Source of the DNA: Halovivax sp.
GTDB taxonomy: Archaea; Halobacteriota; Halobacteria; Halobacteriales; Natrialbaceae
Direction: 5' to 3'
DNA length: 14,008 nucleotides
NCBI GenBank assembly: GCA_007135505.1
Contig: SLIS01000272.1
Span: forward strand, 1-14,008
Shown: piece by piece, positions 1 through 5,898 of the stretch
Numbering within the stretch: position 1 is the stretch's first letter
Layout of the letters: each line of letters opens with the position of its first letter
Made by a program: the position numbers and the translations under genes
The notes under the pieces: model-generated
Databases searched by the model: none
What the model saw: only the letters and a program-made list of their open reading frames with translations
Told to the model about the DNA's origin: nothing

Positions 1-329
1 GGCAAGACTGGTGAGCCACGGAGGAGAAACCCGACGTTCGCGGCCGCGAGCCAGCAGACGAGTACCAGTCCGAGCTGCCTGCCGTCGTTCGACGACGCAG
101 CGGTGGCGTAGAGGCCGGTGAGAAGCGCCACCAGGAGCCAGCCACCGACGAACGGAATCACTGCTATTGCGGTAGCGAGCGGATCGGCGAGGACGGCATC
201 TCCATGTGAGAGGCGGCCAACGAGCACGAGTCCGGCGATAGCCAGACAGTCGATCACGAGCGACCCTGGACGAGCGATTAGCCCCTTCGCTTTGTCGGTT
301 TTCCCGCCTGTGAGCATAGTTGGGCGCAT
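1..329 (-). CDS. DUF3054-like membrane protein, partial (3' end outside window)
   Basis: The minus-strand frame opens at an ATG at 329 and runs off the left edge without a stop, giving about 109 residues. Three hydrophobic segments are visible, at about residues 24-40, 52-75 and 85-103. They are separated by short polar loops, including GLYATAASSNDGRQ before the third. The pattern (Asp-initiated first helix, a Gly-Trp-Leu-Leu run in the second, an Arg-Gly-Ser-Pro turn after the third) resembles the DUF3054 family of small integral membrane proteins common in haloarchaea, from memory of the family. No biochemical function is known to me. An alternative start is the ATG at 317. The gene is divergent from the J-domain gene, with 87 bases between the starts. 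I see no convincing TATA box at the usual distance upstream of this start. The family call is moderately sure; the membrane character is clear. Confidence 0.72.
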   Translation of the reverse strand, partial: MRPTMLTGGKTDKAKGLIARPGSLVIDCLAIAGLVLVGRLSHGDAVLADPLATAIAVIPFVGGWLLVALLTGLYATAASSNDGRQLGLVLVCWLAAANVGFLLRGSPVL

Positions 330-385
330 GGGTGGGGAACGTATCCATCTCTCGATTCGTCGGCGAGTGTCACGGAGAGCAGAAC

Positions 386-393
386 TAATATAT
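386..393 (+). promoter_or_regulatory. TATA box of the J-domain protein gene
   Basis: The AT-only octamer TAATATAT is centred about 27 bases upstream of the ATG at 417, in otherwise GC-rich DNA. This is the spacing expected for an archaeal TATA box feeding a leaderless transcript, and it supports the chosen start. Confidence 0.6.
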
Positions 394-416
394 CACCATC
401 ACGTAGCGTTGTCCAG

Positions 417-1076
417 ATGGGGGTCGCCGACGAGCGTCGAGAGGGCTGCGACGGGTGCAACCGGTCGATCGCAGTGGGACGGTTGCGAACCGTCTCGATG
501 CCCAATGGGAACTCGATAGCGTGCTGTCCGCAGTGTGAGCCACACGCCAGGGCGGCGATCAAGAAACTGGTCGAACTCGACACGCGTCGCGGGGACTGCG
601 ATGGGTGTCTGGCCGAGTTCAAACCCAGAACTCTCGAAGACGTCGTCCTGACAGACGGGACCGTCGTTACGATCTGTCCCGACTGTCTCCGGGAAGTGCC
701 CGGTCGGGCCGGGAACGCCGATCGAGGGCGCGACGTCGCCGGGGAGAAGACCGAAATCGCCGGACGAAAATCACTCTGCAGTCAGTGTCACGAGTGGTTC
801 GACGACGAACTGTACCAGGTCACATTACTCGACGATCGATCGGAAACGCTGTGTGAGTCGTGCAAGGCGTCCGCCGAGGCCGAGGGAATCGTCATCGACG
901 TTCAGACGCGAAGGACGGAGGCCAGAGAGATCCTCGACGTCGAGCCCGGTGCCGACGAGGACACCGTTCGACGGGCCTACCTCACACAGATTAAAAACGC
1001 ACATCCCGACCGAAACACCGGGAGTCGAGAGGCGTTTCGCTTGGTCCAAGCGGCCTACGACAGATTGACCCCATAA
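417..1076 (+). CDS. J-domain protein with three N-terminal zinc-ribbon-like repeats
   Basis: This 219-residue protein has a C-terminal J domain (about residues 168-219) with the diagnostic His-Pro-Asp at 196-198, which in the DnaJ family stimulates Hsp70 ATPase. Before it lie three copies of a paired CxxC module: Cys11/14 with Cys37/40, Cys61/64 with Cys87/90, and Cys121/124 with Cys146/149. The distance between the two halves is almost constant (21-22 residues), and each pair looks like a treble-clef or ribbon zinc site. The J domain is at the C terminus and there is no Gly/Phe-rich linker, so this is not classical DnaJ. It is probably cytosolic, and its client or partner is unknown. The start is supported by a TATA box 27 bases upstream. 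The gene converges on the TIR gene, with 58 bases between the ends. The J-domain call is firm; the role of the zinc modules is inference. Confidence 0.85.
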   Translation: MGVADERREGCDGCNRSIAVGRLRTVSMPNGNSIACCPQCEPHARAAIKKLVELDTRRGDCDGCLAEFKPRTLEDVVLTDGTVVTICPDCLREVPGRAGNADRGRDVAGEKTEIAGRKSLCSQCHEWFDDELYQVTLLDDRSETLCESCKASAEAEGIVIDVQTRRTEAREILDVEPGADEDTVRRAYLTQIKNAHPDRNTGSREAFRLVQAAYDRLTP

Positions 1077-1134
1077 TCGACGTCGGATGACCACCCGGTT
1101 CACCGTGTCCGGAGCTGTTGGCAGTCGGCAGCGC

Positions 1135-1746
1135 TCAATACGGACCGTCTTCGCGCCGGACGAATCCGATAGTGGCCGGATCGAAGTAGTAGCTCGAGTC
1201 GCAGACGTCACACGTCGCTTCGAGCAACTGTCCGTGTTTGTGACGCTTCCATAGCTTCGTCTGGCCCTGTTCGAGATCGAGCGTCACTGGGTGCCCACAG
1301 TCTGCGAGCGTACACGGGAATCGAATGTACCAGTTGGGAACCGACAGGGCGCCCAGGGGGGCTAGCTCGGAACGGAGCTGACAGAGTAGATTGAACACCG
1401 TATACGAGGGATTCTCGCGGTCGATGGTCACCCCCTTCAGGCCCTCGATGAATCCACCACCCAGCGATTCCGATTCGTACAGCGGTAAAATGGGGATTCC
1501 CTTCGCGATGGCGTAGCCGATCTCCTGGTTGATCCACTTGCTGTCCTCCGAACTTCTCGTGAGGACGGCGACCACGATATCGCTGTTTGCAAGCCGCCCC
1601 TCCAGGCGTTCACGCCGACGTCCTGACTCGATTTCCTCGAGCGCGAGGTGTACTCCGAATGGAAAGTTCTTGACCGTCGAGAACAGTTCCTGTACGAGTT
1701 CAAGGTCCGCCGGATCGTGCGAGACGAACACCTGTTCTCCGGACAT
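1135..1746 (-). CDS. TIR-domain protein with C-terminal Cys-rich (zinc-ribbon-like) tail
   Basis: This protein has 203 residues. Residues 4-125 look like a TIR fold: the first strand QVFVSHD (5-11), the EEIESG loop (37-42), the strand DIVVAVLT (56-63), then W71-I-N-Q-E75 followed by IGYAIAKGIPILPLY. The Trp-x-x-x-Glu pattern aligns with the helix that carries the catalytic glutamate of NAD-cleaving TIR enzymes such as SARM1, so E75 is the probable catalytic residue. Residues 138-190 hold Cys145, Cys150 and His152, then C179-D-V-C182, a likely zinc site. TIR proteins in prokaryotes often act in abortive antiphage defence or as NAD-consuming effectors, but no sensor or partner gene typical of known systems is adjacent. 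It is flanked by tpiA upstream and the convergent J-domain gene downstream. The TIR call is fairly sure; NADase activity is inference. Confidence 0.8.
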   Translation of the reverse strand: MSGEQVFVSHDPADLELVQELFSTVKNFPFGVHLALEEIESGRRRERLEGRLANSDIVVAVLTRSSEDSKWINQEIGYAIAKGIPILPLYESESLGGGFIEGLKGVTIDRENPSYTVFNLLCQLRSELAPLGALSVPNWYIRFPCTLADCGHPVTLDLEQGQTKLWKRHKHGQLLEATCDVCDSSYYFDPATIGFVRREDGPY

Positions 1747-1775
1747 CGTCAGTTAGTGAAGAACTCGCACTCTCC

Positions 1776-1785
1776 GTTATTAATG
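1776..1785 (-). promoter_or_regulatory. Putative TATA-like element of the TIR gene
   Basis: Read on the minus strand this is CATTAATAAC, centred about 34 bases upstream of the ATG at 1746. That implies a leader of a few bases if it is used. No Shine-Dalgarno sequence is seen next to the ATG. A short hairpin (1788-1801) lies just upstream of the box. Confidence 0.4.
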
Positions 1786-1787
1786 TA

Positions 1788-1801
1788 CCTACATTCGTAG
1801 G
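1788..1801. repeat. Short perfect inverted repeat upstream of the TIR gene
   Basis: CCTAC, a four-base spacer ATTC, then GTAGG form a perfect 5-base inverted repeat. It sits immediately upstream of the candidate TATA box of the TIR gene, where the archaeal BRE or an operator would lie. It is short enough to occur by chance. Confidence 0.35.
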
Positions 1802-1814
1802 CTGCAGCACCTGC

Positions 1815-1845
1815 CGATAGCTATATCTAATTACTTATACTATCG
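1815..1845. repeat. AT-rich patch bounded by CGATAG / CTATCG
   Basis: The six-base inverted repeat CGATAG (1815-1820) and CTATCG (1840-1845) brackets a 19-base AT-rich stretch in the space between the tpiA stop and the TIR start. It could be part of the tpiA 3' region or the TIR regulatory region. No other structure was seen in the 1747-1939 gap. Confidence 0.3.
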
Positions 1846-1939
1846 TGAGGCTCGGGATCCCGATGCCTCATTCGTCACTCCACTTCGTCCCGGCTGAACG
1901 GACGGATAGGACCAGGTCGAATTTGCCCGTGTCGACCAA

Positions 1940-2584
1940 TCAGAGCGGATCGACGAGCGCGGCGAGCGCGTCGGCTGGCTCGGCTGTTTTCGCTACGCCA
2001 CTGGCTAGGAGCACCCCGTCGGCACCCAGCTCGCGGGCCGCGACGACGTCCTCGCCGGTGGAGATCCCGGCTCCACAGAGCACCGAGACGGATTCGTCGA
2101 TCGCGTTCGCGGCGGCGACGGCGTCCTCGACGATCGCCGGGTCGGCCTGGCTGACTGGGGTTCCCGTGCCGATGAGTTCCGGCGGTTCGACGGCGACGGC
2201 GTCCGGTCCGAGTGCTGCTGCCGCACCGACCTGCGTGGGGTTGTTCGCACAGATGATCGTTTCCAGGCCGACACGGTTGCTGGCCTCGAGCGCCCCATCG
2301 ATAGCGGCGAGTTTCAACCGTCGTTCCGAGTGGTTGAGGAGGGTTCCCGTCGCACCGGCGTCGCTGACGGTTTCCGCGAGCGTTCCACCCGTGTTGCTCC
2401 CCGGTTCGATGGGGTCGACGTGTTGGGCCCAGGTCTCGACTCCCGTCTCCGCGACCGCACCGAGGGACGTTTCCTGGGCAGCGATCGCTAGTTCGGCGTC
2501 CGTAGTGGGCGACACGTCGGCCGCCGCCCTGGCGACGGCAACCTCGTCACATGGGTACGTTTTGGTATTAACGAGAACGAACAT
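1940..2584 (-). CDS. tpiA: Triosephosphate isomerase, archaeal type
   Basis: This enzyme interconverts dihydroxyacetone phosphate and glyceraldehyde 3-phosphate in glycolysis and gluconeogenesis, in the cytosol. The 214-residue length matches the short archaeal form (bacterial and eukaryotic enzymes are about 250). Visible catalytic parts are N6-T-K8 at the end of the first strand, H85 in LLNHSERR, and E133 in [10 protein letters not shown], which also begins the flexible phosphate-gripping loop. The phosphate-binding segment [11 protein letters not shown] lies at 170-180, and the second phosphate loop [12 protein letters not shown] at 188-199. The ATG at 2584 is preceded by a TATA-like run about 27 bases upstream. 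It lies downstream of the mbf1-like gene on the same strand with a 142-base gap, so it probably has its own promoter. The identity is firm. Confidence 0.96.
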   Translation of the reverse strand: MFVLVNTKTYPCDEVAVARAAADVSPTTDAELAIAAQETSLGAVAETGVETWAQHVDPIEPGSNTGGTLAETVSDAGATGTLLNHSERRLKLAAIDGALEASNRVGLETIICANNPTQVGAAAALGPDAVAVEPPELIGTGTPVSQADPAIVEDAVAAANAIDESVSVLCGAGISTGEDVVAARELGADGVLLASGVAKTAEPADALAALVDPL

Positions 2585-2607
2585 ACTCGATGGGGGCCAC
2601 GGAAGCA

Positions 2608-2616
2608 GGAAAAAGA
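2608..2616 (-). promoter_or_regulatory. TATA-like box of tpiA
   Basis: The minus-strand T-run TCTTTTTCC is centred about 28 bases upstream of the tpiA ATG at 2584, the spacing expected for a leaderless haloarchaeal transcript. The rest of the 2585-2727 gap shows nothing I can name. Confidence 0.45.
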
Positions 2617-2727
2617 TTCCGAGTCACCGACATCCGCCCCAATCCGGAGCGAGAACGGTGTCGGCTACTCACTCATGAAATTCGTACCGTTGTCCAGCCG
2701 AATCAGTTTGTGTAGAGCGCCATCCCG

Positions 2728-3285
2728 TCAGTCCTTCCGTTTGACGACGTCACCGAGCGTGTAACTCCCGGTCGACGAACCGCCCTCCCAGTCGGACTCG
2801 TCGCTGGGGGACGCCGCTTCGCCGGTGAGGGTCACGTCGAGGAACCGTTCGAGCTTCGACTGGACGCCGTCGCTCGGAAGCGTCTCGCCGCGTTCTAGCT
2901 TGCGGATGAGACTTGCCTTCTCGTTGAGTTCATTGGCGAGGTCGGATTGGCTGAGACCGGCCTCCTCGCGCGCACGGCGAATACGGTCGTCGTAATCGGG
3001 AGCCAGCTCGTCCATCTCGTCGAACATGTCGGACCGGGGCGGGCCACCGCCCGTTCGACCACCGCTCGAACTCTCCCCGGTGGTCGAACGACTGGTGGAC
3101 CCGCTCGAATCGCTGGAACTGCCGGATCCGGTCGAGTACTTCGTCGACGTACTCGACGTCGAACCGGGCGTCTTCACCTCCGTCCCGAAGTCGGTGCAGT
3201 TCGAGCAGACGTCCAGCTTCGCCCCCTCGACTTTGATCGTCTTTGGGGCCTGCGTCTCGGCGCCACACATCTCACACTGAACCAT
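2728..3285 (-). CDS. Multiprotein bridging factor 1-like transcription factor (aMBF1)
   Basis: This is a 185-residue archaeal relative of MBF1, a co-regulator that binds TBP and, in archaea, has been linked to transcription and ribosomes. The N terminus MVQCEMCGAE plus VCSNC forms a four-Cys zinc ribbon (C4, C7, C27, C30). Residues about 38-83 are a low-complexity Ser/Thr/Gly linker. A Cro/C1-type helix-turn-helix follows at about 97-153, with LSQSDLANELNEKASLIRKL as its recognition core. A 30-residue tail ends in the basic VKRKD. The frame is open further upstream to 3399, but the ATG at 3285 fits the family start and has a TATA box 28 bases upstream, so I chose it. It lies 95 bases downstream of the CDP-alcohol transferase gene. 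The family is firm. Confidence 0.9.
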   Translation of the reverse strand: MVQCEMCGAETQAPKTIKVEGAKLDVCSNCTDFGTEVKTPGSTSSTSTKYSTGSGSSSDSSGSTSRSTTGESSSGGRTGGGPPRSDMFDEMDELAPDYDDRIRRAREEAGLSQSDLANELNEKASLIRKLERGETLPSDGVQSKLERFLDVTLTGEAASPSDESDWEGGSSTGSYTLGDVVKRKD

Positions 3286-3309
3286 GAACGGAGATATATC
3301 GTCGCCCCA

Positions 3310-3317
3310 GATAAAGG
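3310..3317 (-). promoter_or_regulatory. TATA box of the MBF1-like gene
   Basis: Read on the minus strand it is CCTTTATC, centred about 28 bases upstream of the ATG at 3285. It decides the start of the mbf1-like gene in favour of 3285 over upstream in-frame starts and indicates separate transcription from the hisC operon. Confidence 0.55.
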
Positions 3318-3380
3318 ATGCGCCCCGAACGCCGTCCGTTCGGCTGTCCCACGAGGCGCGAAAACCAGAACCGAGTCGGT

Positions 3381-3992
3381 CTAGTCGAGGGCGCCCCACG
3401 CGTAGTAGAACCGCTGGAGCGCCGTCAGGTGGCCGACGACGGCCAGGAAGATGAGCAACCAGCCGACGAGACTGTAGCCTGCGTACGTTCCGGAGAGCGG
3501 GACGGCCAGCGCGGCCGTGATGCCGATGATCGCGAGGCGATCGGCCCGGCCCACGAGGCCGCCGTAGACGCGCTCCAGTCCGACGGCCTGTGCCTGCGTC
3601 CCGAGGTAGGAGGTGAGCAGGACGCCGGTGACGGCGAGGAAACCGAGCAGATACTCGCCGAGTCCGGCCGCGAGGCCACCGATTATAACGACGTCCGCGT
3701 ACCGATCGAGGACGTGATCGAGGAGGTCACCACTCTTCGACGCGACGTCCTGCTCGCGGGCCAGCGCGCCGTCGACCACGTCGAGCCAGCCGTTCATGAA
3801 CACGAGCATCGCCGCGGCGGCGTACCACCACTCCGTCGTGACACCCCCCAGATAGAACGCGCCAGCGGCCCCACCGGCCATGAGGAACGCGATGACGCTA
3901 ACCCCGTCCGGTGTCAGTCCGAGACGATCGAAACCGGTGACGAACGGTTCCAGCGCACTGGAAACGTACGGACGTAGTTGATCCAGCGTCAT
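3381..3992 (-). CDS. CDP-alcohol phosphatidyltransferase family protein (probable archaeal phospholipid head-group synthase)
   Basis: This 203-residue integral membrane enzyme of the CDP-alcohol phosphotransferase family transfers a polar head group to or from CDP-archaeol. The full signature is present: D71-x2-D74-G-x2-A-R79-x8-G88-x3-D92-x3-D96, whose Asp residues bind metal and catalyse. Hydrophobic segments at about 32-50, 56-70, 101-125, 150-166 and 171-190 fit the six-helix fold. The substrate is not decided by the sequence; archaetidylinositol-phosphate or archaetidylglycerol-phosphate synthase are both plausible. It is the last gene of the hisC trio and overlaps the kinase stop by four bases (ATGA at 3989-3992), so it is probably translated by coupling. 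The family call is firm; the exact product is uncertain. Confidence 0.9.
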   Translation of the reverse strand: MTLDQLRPYVSSALEPFVTGFDRLGLTPDGVSVIAFLMAGGAAGAFYLGGVTTEWWYAAAAMLVFMNGWLDVVDGALAREQDVASKSGDLLDHVLDRYADVVIIGGLAAGLGEYLLGFLAVTGVLLTSYLGTQAQAVGLERVYGGLVGRADRLAIIGITAALAVPLSGTYAGYSLVGWLLIFLAVVGHLTALQRFYYAWGALD

Positions 3993-4504
3993 GCCAGATA
4001 CCCCACGTAGTCGACCTCGCCGGCACTCGGTTCCCGCTCGCCCCGCCGGACCGCGTCGATCGCGTCGGCGATCGCTTCCGGCTCACGATTCGTCGTCTCG
4101 ATCTCGTAAATCGACTCCAGCCCGTAGCGCTCGACCGCCTCGGAGAGGATGACGTCGAGCGCCTCACTTTCGGCGTTCTCGCGCGCCTTGGCGTCGGTCT
4201 CGCCCCGGTCGCGCAGCCGTTTCTCCAGTATCGACGGCTCACACCGGAGGACGACGATTCGATCGGCCGGCAGGTGGTGGGCCAGGTGCGACTCGAAGAG
4301 GACGTCGTCTCGATCGGCGAGGAACCGTTCGAGACCGTCGAGGTCGGCGATCAGGCTGTCGCGCTCGTCGTCGACGTCCGTGTACAGTGATTCGGACTCG
4401 ACGACATCGTTCAAGTGGACGATTTCGTAGTCGCCACGTCCCTCGAGGCGTCGCGTGGCCGTGGTTTTGCCCGTTCCCGGCGTCCCGGTGACGGCGATTC
4501 TCAT
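3989..4504 (-). CDS. Adenylate kinase family protein, Fap7/hCINAP-like
   Basis: This 171-residue P-loop NMP kinase has the Walker A motif GTPGTGKT at residues 7-14 directly after the first strand. It has an NMP-binding region and the ESHLAHHL segment (71-78), which is characteristic of the Fap7/hCINAP group rather than of classical adenylate kinase. VVLRCEP (84-90) and a run of Arg/Glu-rich helix with EKRLRDRGE follow as the lid region. Fap7 homologues act as AMP kinase/ATPase and help mature the small ribosomal subunit; archaeal members interact with ribosomal protein S11 by homology. The open frame continues upstream to 4630, but that part lies inside hisC in another frame and is Arg-rich shadow. 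The ATG at 4504 overlaps the hisC stop by four bases. Confidence 0.9.
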   Translation of the reverse strand: MRIAVTGTPGTGKTTATRRLEGRGDYEIVHLNDVVESESLYTDVDDERDSLIADLDGLERFLADRDDVLFESHLAHHLPADRIVVLRCEPSILEKRLRDRGETDAKARENAESEALDVILSEAVERYGLESIYEIETTNREPEAIADAIDAVRRGEREPSAGEVDYVGYLA

Positions 4505-5643
4505 GGGTCGGTCACCCCCGGATCTATCGCGTCGCCGTCGTTCGACACGTCGAGTTCGTCCAGGACGGCGTTGAGCGCGGCGACGGCTCGCTTCGTTTCC
4601 GGTTCGGTGCCGCACGTGACCCGAATGCACGCGGGCAGGCCGAAGCTAGTACAGTCTCTGACGATGATTCCCCGTTCCTGGAGCCGGTCGGCGACCGTGC
4701 TCGCATCCCCGACGTCGACGAGGACGAAGTTCCCTGAACCTTCCCAGACGGGCGCACTGACGCGGTCAGCGATGAACGTTCGGGCCCACTGGACCGTCTC
4801 GACCGAGTGTCGGACGTGCTCGTCGTCCTCGATTGCGGCGAGTCCTGCCCGGCAGGCCGGCTCGCTCGCCGCAAATGGTGTCGTCACCTTCGCGTACGCG
4901 TCTGCCCACGCCGACGGGACGAGCGCGTACCCGAGTCTGAGGCCTGCCAGACCGTACGCTTTCGAAAACGTTCGAACGACTGCGACGTCGTCTCGCCTCT
5001 CGAAACCGTCCCGTCCGTCGATCAGTGCCAGCGCGCTCGGTACGTCGGCGAACTCGCCGTAGGCCTCGTCGATAACGACGAGGGTCCGGTCGTCGGTTTC
5101 GTCGGCGATCCTGGCGACGTCCTCGAGCGGGATCGTCGTCCCGGACGGATTGTGTGGACTGGTGAGGTAGACGATCCGTTCCCCATCGTACGCCTCGAGC
5201 ACGGTTGTGGCGTTCTGTTCGAAGTCGGTGGCTTTCCCGAGCGAGTACGATTCGACGTGACCGTGGTGGAAGTGCGCACTCATCCCGTAGTAGGCGAACC
5301 CGGGTTCGGGAACGAGGACCGCTGCGTTCGGTTCGAGCATGGCTCGCGAGAGGTAGTCGATGGCGCCGTCGCCACCGTTTGCGAGCCAAACCTGGGCCGA
5401 CTCGACGCACCAGTGGTCGGCGATCGCCTCGGTCAGATCGGCGTGGACCGCCTTCGGGTACGCGTTGACCGAGTCGGCAGCCGCCCGCAGAGCCTCGACC
5501 GCAGCCGGCGACGGACCGTGTGGGTTCTCGTTGGAAGCCAGTTTCACGAACTCGGCGGGATCCCGACCGAGTTCGCGGGCGACTTCCTCGATTCCCCGGC
5601 CGGCTTCGTAGGCGACGTGGGCCGAGAGATCACGTGGTTCCAT
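4501..5643 (-). CDS. hisC: Histidinol-phosphate aminotransferase
   Basis: This 380-residue fold-type I PLP aminotransferase catalyses imidazole-acetol phosphate to histidinol phosphate in histidine synthesis. Visible motifs are KLASNENPHGPSP (34-46), the cofactor-binding LANGGDGAI (88-96), SPHNPSG (162-168) with the pyridine-contacting Asn165, DEAYGEF (192-198) and the Schiff-base lysine K228 in RTFSKAYGLAGLRLGYA. R236 in the last motif is probably the phosphate contact of the PLP. The length is about usual for the family. It is the first gene of a three-gene run with four-base overlaps. The ATG at 5643 has a TATA-like CTTAAG about 27 bases upstream. Other his genes are not in the window, as is usual for haloarchaea where they are scattered. 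Some archaeal HisC also serve aromatic amino acids, which cannot be excluded. Confidence 0.95.
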   Translation of the reverse strand: MEPRDLSAHVAYEAGRGIEEVARELGRDPAEFVKLASNENPHGPSPAAVEALRAAADSVNAYPKAVHADLTEAIADHWCVESAQVWLANGGDGAIDYLSRAMLEPNAAVLVPEPGFAYYGMSAHFHHGHVESYSLGKATDFEQNATTVLEAYDGERIVYLTSPHNPSGTTIPLEDVARIADETDDRTLVVIDEAYGEFADVPSALALIDGRDGFERRDDVAVVRTFSKAYGLAGLRLGYALVPSAWADAYAKVTTPFAASEPACRAGLAAIEDDEHVRHSVETVQWARTFIADRVSAPVWEGSGNFVLVDVGDASTVADRLQERGIIVRDCTSFGLPACIRVTCGTEPETKRAVAALNAVLDELDVSNDGDAIDPGVTDP

Positions 5644-5666
5644 ACCTGTGACTCCTCACCCGCGAC

Positions 5667-5674
5667 TCTTAAGG
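5667..5674 (-). promoter_or_regulatory. TATA-like box of the hisC operon
   Basis: The minus-strand CCTTAAGA lies centred about 27 bases upstream of the hisC ATG at 5643, giving a leaderless transcript for the three-gene run. Confidence 0.5.
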
Positions 5675-5758
5675 AATCCGCAATCACCCTTGACCGTGTC
5701 GTTCGAGCCAGTAACATTCCGGACGAAATTCCGTACAGTTCGAGCGGTCGTGCCCGAC

Positions 5759-5796
5759 AGTTGCGGCTGTGATTGTGTCTCCCAAGTTGCGGCTGT
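5759..5796. repeat. 12-base direct repeat in the hisC-rfc gap
   Basis: AGTTGCGGCTGT occurs perfectly at 5759-5770 and again at 5785-5796, a 26-base period. It lies in the 255-base stretch (5644-5898) between the hisC promoter and the end of the replication factor C gene. This gap is visibly less GC-rich than the flanking genes. Small open frames cross it on both strands (5648-5836 plus, 5656-5847 minus) but neither has family-like features, and the hisC TATA box lies inside both. Function unknown: regulatory site upstream of hisC or remnant of degraded sequence. Confidence 0.4.
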
Positions 5797-5898
5797 ACTT
5801 CCTTGTCGATGTAGCAAATATTCCCGGCTTCGGTAGCTGTAATCCATGGCAGCCCGCCTACGACCGCCTGGGAGACCTGTGACTCGTCCGCACCGGGC

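Noticed and set aside
1845..2678. Ala/Ser/Thr-rich 277-codon plus-strand frame opposite tpiA.
   Set aside because: It is the shadow of tpiA; composition follows from the antisense of Ala/Asp/Val codons, with no domain visible.
3292..3299. AT-rich GATATATC-like sequence just upstream of the MBF1-like start as its TATA box.
   Set aside because: It is only about 10 bases from the ATG; the CCTTTATC at 3310-3317 has the correct spacing.
4807..5772. Open frame of 321 codons on the plus strand opposite hisC.
   Set aside because: It is antisense to hisC with no motif; hisC has all catalytic residues in place.
5648..5847. Two small frames (62 and 63 codons, opposite strands) in the hisC-rfc gap, one Cys-containing.
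   Set aside because: Neither resembles a known small zinc protein (the Cys residues do not form paired CxxC), and both include the hisC promoter.
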